Of a stretch of 64,000 bases of DNA, positions 58,965 through 64,000 are shown in pieces (the first letter of the stretch is position 1; every line of letters starts with the position of its first letter). A program made the translations under genes and the position numbers. The DNA comes from Syngnathus acus. Lineage: Eukaryota; Chordata; Actinopteri; Syngnathiformes; Syngnathidae. The DNA lies in contig NW_023590223.1 in the NCBI RefSeq assembly GCF_901709675.1, positions 62,001 to 126,000 on the forward strand. Reading direction: 5' to 3'. The notes under the pieces were generated by a model. That model was not told where the DNA came from. It searched no databases and was given only the letters and a program-made list of their open reading frames with translations.

Positions 58965-59036
58965 AGCAGAGTGGCGCAGCGGGAGCGTGCTGGGCCCATA
59001 CCCCAGAGGTTGATGGATCGAAACCATCCTCTGCTA
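58965..59036 (+). tRNA. initiator tRNA-Met (CAT)
   Basis: 72 nt, almost identical to vertebrate iMet: acceptor AGCAGAG/CTCTGCT, GGG/CCC pairs in the anticodon stem and the initiator T-loop ATCGAAAC. The only notable changes are a GGG in the D-loop and C for A at the 3' side of the anticodon loop (CCCATAC). Confidence 0.9.
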
Positions 59037-59343
59037 TTTGGAGGTTGTCTGCTTTGGACCTTCTTTCAAGTCATGCTTTTGAGAAGAAATGTCGTGCGCA
59101 TAATACGTTGGTTGTGCTGCATGACCACCCATCCTCAATGCATACAGTTTATGAGGCATATATGTGCCTTCTTTCACCATTCTCAGTCCAAATACACAGT
59201 GTAGTTACCTATTGAATGGGTACTCCAGGTTAGAATAAAAGGCAAAGATTGATATTTCGCAAAAACCTTTGAAGGGTCTTGATACTTCACGGCTGCACTG
59301 ACAGGATTTGGGCAAAAAGACCAGACCTGAATTGATGCAGAAG

Positions 59344-59427
59344 TGGCTGTGGTGGGATTTGAACCCACAAGTCAGGAGTGACTGGAGCTTAAATAAACGA
59401 CCGCTTAGACCGCTCGGCCACACTACC
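59344..59427 (-). pseudogene. tRNA-Leu-like, degraded anticodon arm
   Basis: Minus strand. GGTAGTGTGGCCGAGCGGTC and TGTGGGTTCAAATCCCACCA are good Leu features. The anticodon arm (CGTTTATTTAAGCTCC) does not form a proper stem. Confidence 0.6.
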
Positions 59428-59544
59428 TAATTCCTGGGGTACTGTATGGAGTTTTCTTGACAATTACTATATTAAAATTTAGAAGGATACATAGCTGGTT
59501 TCTCCATCAGCAACCAGGTTAGTGCTGTCCGACACCGCCTTGTT

Positions 59545-60255
59545 TATAATGTAACAAAGAAGAAACAACTCGCAGAAGGCCTGGCAATCATCGACAAGAG
59601 CCAGCTACCCGGAAAGCAAAAATTGTGGTGCTACAACTTCACATTGTACCAAAGGGCCATGTGGCCACTGAAGATGACCAACATCAACAGCGAACGGGCT
59701 GGACAGACTAACCCATCTCCTACATTCGGAAATGACTAGGTCTACCGAAAGGTTTCTCTGACACAGGCTTGTTCGGGGCAACCGTGCTGCAACTGCCGAT
59801 CCAGTCCATACCTTGGGCTATAAGAAGGAGAAGGTCAGGTTCGTTCTTGAGCTAAAAGGATCCTTGGATCCTACTGTGAGAAATGCACTTGTGGCGCTAT
59901 TGGCAGGCTTCAACATCAGGAAATAATTGGCAAGGTGAAAGAAGGGAGAGCGGGGATTGGCTGGGGATTGGCTGGGGAAAGCCTCCACGATTCTGGTCCA
60001 AGGCCACAAAGAGGGGGACCCCTGTGCAGCGCACCTAACGGCAGCCTACAGCACCTACTGGCAGGCTGCACTGACAGAGGCACGCTACAGATGGCGCCAC
60101 GATCCAGTCCTGACGAAGCTGGCCAAAGTTCTCTAGACCAGCAGAAAAGAGGCCAAAAACCAGTCTGCAGCCATACAGCTCCCTGTCAGGTTTGTGAGGG
60201 CAAGGGAGAACAGTCGAGACACCAGCCGACGAGGCAGTTTTCCGACAGCTGAAGT
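59545..60255 (+). pseudogene. decayed retroelement RT C-terminal remnant
   Basis: Shifting frames give LAIIDKSQLPGKQKLWCYNF, LYQRAMWPLKM and LQHLLAGCTDRGTLQMAPRS, which recall the C-terminal region of a LINE-type polyprotein (thumb and zinc-knuckle end). Multiple stops and shifts. Clade unknown. Confidence 0.45.
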
Positions 60256-60594
60256 TCATTCGAATCAGGGAGAGCACGGACGCAGTTCCGCACTCTCACA
60301 AGTTACGCGGTCGAGATTAAATTGAATTCCTTTATTGTCACGTTAACGCAGTGTTAACTGTGAAAATTTGTTCATACTAGGCATTCCATATCAATGAGGA
60401 CAGGAAAAGGGTTCTCCCTCACCAGTACGCTGGCACTGCGTGCCCGGAGCCAAGAACGCCTTAAAATGAAGATGGATTTTTCATTCTTTTTGAGATTGGA
60501 CCAAAATCTACTAAAATGAATCTCTACAGTCTTCGAATTGGATTTTGTCAAATTTTAAGCTGATAGATAGGCTAGGAGAGAGGACTTCGGGCCA
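60256..60594. other. no gene; possible LINE tail
   Basis: AATTCCTTTATTGTCACGTT at about 60,325 resembles an L2-type 3' end on the minus strand. Nothing else recognised. Confidence 0.35.
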
Positions 60595-60643
60595 GCAGAA
60601 AAGTGATCCAGTGATCTCAGTTCAAGTCTCGGTTGGACCTCAA
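60595..60643 (+). pseudogene. tRNA-Gln 3' half
   Basis: GATCTCAGTTCAAGTCTCGG and TTGGACCT match the T-arm and acceptor of the Gln copies near 5.8 kb. It is the counterpart of 5744-5804 in the inverted duplicate. Confidence 0.55.
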
Positions 60644-60657
60644 ATCTTGGTCATATA

Positions 60658-61415
60658 CAGTCGTATGCAAAAGTTTGGGCACCCCTCATCATTTTCAAGA
60701 TTTTCATTTATAAATCATTGGCTGTTCGCATCAGCAATTTCAGTTAAATATATCATATAGCAAACAGACACAGTGATATTTGAGAAGTGAAATTAAGTTT
60801 ATAGGATTTGCAGATTTGTCAAGAAGAATGGTGAAATATACCTTCAACCAGAAACCAGACTCTCATTGGAAGCTATAGGAAGTGTCTAGAGCAGTGGTTC
60901 TTAACATTGTTGGAGGTACCGAATCCCACCAGTTTCTTATGCGCAATAACCAAACCCCTCTTTCGTGAATTCAAGACATAGATGTTTTTTACTGGCGCAC
61001 AACATGAGCCGTGCACGAACACCACCTTGTTCAAAGAATAAAACCAACACAATGCATGAATTCACGACAAATGGCATACCAGCAAATCAGTGTGACTTCT
61101 GCTGTTGCCTTTGCGAGACCTGTTCTGATATGCGTTATCACGAATTTATAAATCACGTGTGTTCGGACCTCCGCAGTGGAGACTCTGCTGAACCCCTGAG
61201 ACCGACTCACCGAACCCCTAGAGTTTGACCGAACCCAGGTTAAGAACCACTGGTTTAGAGGTTGTTATTTCTTCAAAAGGAGGATCTACTAAATATTGAT
61301 GTCATTTTTCTGTTGGGGTTTCCAAATGTATGCACCTGCCTACTTTTGTTTAAGTAATGATTGCACACTGTCTGCAAATCCTATAAACTTCATTTCACTT
61401 CTCAAGTATCACTGT
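60658..61415 (+). mobile_element. non-autonomous Tc1/mariner-like element, second copy
   Basis: It starts CAGTCGTATGCAAAAGTTTG after TA (60,656-57) and matches the complement of 4948-5725. It contains the hAT MITE at 60,892-61,252. Confidence 0.7.
60892..61252. mobile_element. hAT MITE, second copy
   Basis: Termini CAGTGGTTCTTAAC / GTTAAGAACCACTG are perfect. The 8-bp flanks GTCTAGAG and GTTTAGAG differ at one position. Confidence 0.85.
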
Positions 61416-61535
61416 GTTGATCACTGCCGTCATTCCCCATGCATGGATTCGGGCCGTCTGATTGGTTCCTTTGCCAACCCCCAAACACACACAGGATACC
61501 ATTGATTTAATGGTACCGCATATAGGCCATGATCG

Positions 61536-61582
61536 TGTACTGGTTAATTCTGTTGTGTTTGATTCAAATCCGAGTTATGGCA
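61536..61582 (+). pseudogene. tRNA-His with deleted anticodon arm
   Basis: GCCATGATCGTGTACTGGTT and GATTCAAATCCGAGTTATGG are tRNA-His ends. The segment from the anticodon 3' stem to the variable loop is missing. Confidence 0.6.
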
Positions 61583-61687
61583 TAATCAAAGTACCTCGTT
61601 GAATTTGTCTGCTGGTCACTGTTGCTAAACAGCCTTCCTTTGGACAATGACAGTTTTCCACACAAGTTTACAGTCGATACAGTCTTG

Positions 61688-61712
61688 TAGGGCGAGTGGC
61701 GCAATGGATGAC
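61688..61712 (+). pseudogene. tRNA-Arg 5' half
   Basis: GGGCGAGTGGCGCAATGGAT matches tRNA-Arg-ACG; the sequence then leaves the tRNA. Confidence 0.5.
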
Positions 61713-61835
61713 AATTTCTGCCTTATTTTCTATGTTGGTAAATCTAATACTAAGAATGTTTAAAGAGTTCCACTATTCTATGGCACACACTAAGAATAAA
61801 ATACATTTTAATTCCAACAAAAGGAGGAGGAAGAC

Positions 61836-62229
61836 TGTCAGGGTTTTCCAAACTATCTTGATCGTATGATTATGTTGGAATGTATGTAACCAGTAATAAA
61901 TAACCTAGCTAGATTAGTTTTATGCTTATGTTGGTGTGTAACCAGTAATAAATAACCTAGCTTGTCCCATCCTACACAATGTCGTAAAACATCCCCTGCT
62001 ATGCTTTGACTAGAGGTCAAGGGTTTTCTCTTCCCTATCCAGTCCACTGTCACCCCCACCCTGTTTCTCTTAATAAAAATGCTCATGCAGGAGGCGAGAG
62101 TCAGACGTCATTCGATCATCGCTGTATGCGCAGCGACGAATGGACTCTCCGCCTGCAGGTGCCCAAAAAGACTTAATTGTCTCCCATGTGGTTCTTGCAA
62201 AATAAGTTAGAGTGAGCACCACTCTAACA
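61836..62229 (+). repeat. 5' LTR of an endogenous retrovirus (394 bp)
   Basis: TGTCAGGG ... CTCTAACA bounded. It contains two copies of a 40-bp direct repeat (AACCAGTAATAAATAACCTA at about 61,891 and 61,930) and AATAAA near 62,072 for polyadenylation. The solo LTR at 1294-1678 is the same family. Confidence 0.88.
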
Positions 62230-62232
62230 TTT

Positions 62233-62250
62233 TGGTGCCGAAACCCGGGA
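62233..62250 (+). promoter_or_regulatory. retroviral primer-binding site, tRNA-Phe type
   Basis: TGGTGCCGAAACCCGGGA is complementary to the 3' end of vertebrate tRNA-Phe. It lies 3 nt after the LTR, the standard position for minus-strand priming. Confidence 0.85.
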
Positions 62251-62510
62251 CCTCTCATACCCGCCATCTGGCTGACGGAGGACGACACGCTGTACACCGT
62301 CGACGGGCCAGCGTCCATTTAGCCGGACCTGGTAAAGAAAGACCTGGGAAGGAAATTCTTCGCTGGGCCAGCATCTTAGGTCTGCCTTCGTCTGACAGAG
62401 GTGGATTGACGGGACCCGGCAGTGCAACGAACCAGGGGACAAGTAAGTTAAAGCCCTAAAGTTGTGTGATTGTGTTGTTGTGAAACGCGTAAAAAGTTAA
62501 AAAGGTGCAC

Positions 62511-62626
62511 GAGATACGGCTTTGGTTTGTCCGAGCTATGAGATACGGCTTTGGTTTGTCCGAGCTTTGAGATACGGCTTTGGTTTGTCCGGGCTATGAG
62601 ATACGGCTTTGGTTTTTCCAAGCCAA
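62511..62626 (+). repeat. four 29-bp tandem repeats in the retroviral leader
   Basis: Units start GAGATACGGCTTTGGTTTGT at 62,511, 62,540, 62,569 and 62,598; the last is the most diverged. They lie between the primer-binding site and gag, where packaging signals usually are. Confidence 0.92.
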
Positions 62627-62944
62627 GAAACAGCTGGGATTCAAGTCCCAGTGGAAGGAACGGGCTAAGAAAAACAGAGTTTCTTTTTCCTAATTGAAGA
62701 AGGGCGTAGATCCTTTTTTTTTTTTCCGTTTTTCCAAGCTGTTTGGAAGGGTTTTACACCCATCCTGGATAGGCCTAAAAATAAAAAGCGCTGGAGTTTG
62801 TGTGGTTGAGAGTGTGTCTGGTAGGATAAATTGACTAGAAAGAGAATTTGTTGAAAGTTCAATTTAAACCTGCATTGAGGATCCTCAGAGAAAGAGTATA
62901 TATTTTTGAAACAAAATTGTATAAACCTAAAATACCAAGTTAAG

Positions 62945-64000
62945 ATGGGAAATAAAAACGATAAATCCCTAGCTCTTGACGGAGATGAGAAGTACATGGT
63001 GAGTAAATTTGTTAATTGTATGCAATACATGCCGAAGTGGAAGAAAAAGTATGGAGTAGAAGGGAAGTTGAAAGTTGAAGTGTGGAAGATAGTGGTTGAT
63101 GTTTTGGAGGAGAGTGTGAATAGGAAGTCAAAGGGACTGAAAAAGAAAAGAAAAGAGAGAGAATTAATTTGTGCTAGAATGTGGTTGAATGCTTCACAAG
63201 AGAGAAGAGAACAAATCCAAAAGACAAAAGATAGAAAGATGAAAAGTGATGAGGCTGCGACTATGTTTGTCAGGCCGGAAGACAATGAGGCCACAGTGCG
63301 CAGGCGCACTGTCCCAGGTGCACCTCAAGCAGAGGAGCAAGAGGGGCATTCCGCTCGTGCGCAAAACTTGTATCCAAGCTTAACAGACCTGCACCCTCCC
63401 CCATATAACAGCAAAAAAGGTCAGGGTCAAATTATTAGAAGCCCTGTACAAACAAGAAGTTTGACCACTGCTGCTAGATTTTCCCAAAATTTAGACAATG
63501 TTGATGTGTGCCCAATGATACAGGTGCCAAACCCTATTGTAGGGGAAGGCCAACCTCCACATACATATGTTTTTCGGCCATGGACTTTGGAAGAGGCAAG
63601 GAAAGCAGTTGAAGGGGTTACCCCTGTTGCTGAAGACCCAGAAAAATGGGCAGAAGACATGGCTGGAATCATACATTCCTATAGACTAAATGGGCATGAG
63701 GCAGGAGAAGCTGCAATGTCTTCCTTGGGAAAAGACTGGGCAAAGGTTAAAGGAAATTATACAGGTAGAAATAATCAAGGGCCTTTTCCCTATCCCGTTG
63801 AGGGAAATCAATTGGGAGGGGAGTATGCAGCACAATGGAATGATCTTGTGCAAAGAGTGCGAACTATATTTCAAAGACGAGCGAATTATGGTCATTTGGC
63901 AGGAATAAAACAGAAGCCTGGGGAAGATACTGATGATTTTCGCTTGAGATTTGAAAAAGAATTCAGGGTGCATAGTGGCATCCCATTCAATGATGCAGCT
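62945..64000 (+). CDS. gag: retroviral gag, open to the window edge
   Basis: The ATG at 62,945 starts MGNKND, with Gly2 suited to N-myristoylation and thus membrane targeting of a matrix domain. 352 codons are open and continue past the window. A PPPY late-domain motif follows the basic matrix-like part (about residue 150). The later segment has a capsid-like region with a major-homology-type stretch (QKPGEDTDDFRLRFEKEF). Gag forms the particle shell. The layout suggests a gamma/epsilon-like retrovirus, but pol is not visible, so the genus is open. No disabling mutation is seen in this part. Confidence 0.82.
   Translation, partial: MGNKNDKSLALDGDEKYMVSKFVNCMQYMPKWKKKYGVEGKLKVEVWKIVVDVLEESVNRKSKGLKKKRKERELICARMWLNASQERREQIQKTKDRKMKSDEAATMFVRPEDNEATVRRRTVPGAPQAEEQEGHSARAQNLYPSLTDLHPPPYNSKKGQGQIIRSPVQTRSLTTAARFSQNLDNVDVCPMIQVPNPIVGEGQPPHTYVFRPWTLEEARKAVEGVTPVAEDPEKWAEDMAGIIHSYRLNGHEAGEAAMSSLGKDWAKVKGNYTGRNNQGPFPYPVEGNQLGGEYAAQWNDLVQRVRTIFQRRANYGHLAGIKQKPGEDTDDFRLRFEKEFRVHSGIPFNDAA

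Overview
This window looks like teleost fish nuclear DNA from a repeat-rich, tRNA-rich region. The evidence is the mix of fish-type retroelements (a Rex3-like LINE, several CR1/L2/Rex1-group LINEs, a Tx1/Keno-like LINE in U2 snRNA sequence, Ty3/Gypsy, BEL/Pao and an endogenous retrovirus), DNA transposons (piggyBac, hAT, pogo/Tigger-like, Tc1-like, an ISL2EU-like element), a tRNA-derived SINE and many vertebrate-type tRNA genes and pseudogenes. I cannot name the species. The only host protein-coding sequence I recognise is three exons of an ikbkb-like gene (19.58-21.37 kb).

Layout. 0-6.2 kb: decayed tRNA loci (His, Arg-ACG, Pro, Val, Gln) with a TA-element, a SINE, a solo retroviral LTR, a dead hAT transposon containing a LINE fragment, and a Tc1-like element carrying a hAT MITE. 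6.3-9.1 kb: a piggyBac element with an intact transposase. 9.1-11.7 kb: tRNA-Val/Asp remnants, a generic fish repeat and an inverted copy of part of the 0-2 kb region. 11.7-19.0 kb: a tandem duplication of about 2.6 kb (tRNA-Ser-GCT, Tigger-like element, GT repeat, tRNA-Thr-like sequences, LINE fragment), whose second copy holds a 2.1 kb insert with a BEL/Pao gag remnant and a zinc-finger fragment. 19.6-21.4 kb: ikbkb-like exons. 21.5-22.5 kb: a tandem tRNA-Ser array. 22.5-31.1 kb: three minus-strand LINEs in a row. 31.1-36.3 kb: a TA-element and a Gypsy element without an integrase core. 37.5-45.3 kb: a three-level nest in which a LINE is split by an ISL2EU-like transposon (SWIM/YqaJ-type gene plus THAP gene), itself split by a LINE with an intact 1008-codon ORF. 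45.4-47.4 kb: a tRNA array (Arg, Lys and Met-type bodies, some with altered anticodons). 48.4-49.5 kb: LINE fragments and a repeat that preserves an empty site of another insertion. 49.76-52.67 kb: a LINE with a long ORF and a visible target-site duplication. 52.9-57.95 kb: a U2 snRNA sequence split by a Tx1/Keno-like LINE, itself split by another LINE carrying a hAT element. 58-62 kb: tRNA-Leu/iMet, decayed retroelement sequence and an inverted copy of the 4.7-5.8 kb region. 61.84 kb to the end: the 5' LTR, primer-binding site, leader and open gag reading frame of an endogenous retrovirus that runs out of the window.

The genes do not form an operon or pathway. The logic of the window is layered insertion: target-site duplications, restored reading frames and empty paralogous copies give a relative order of events. 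Most elements are broken. The piggyBac transposase, two LINE ORFs (39,988-43,014 and 49,711-52,662) and the retroviral gag are the longest uninterrupted frames. Family names were assigned by recognising motifs from memory, with no database search.
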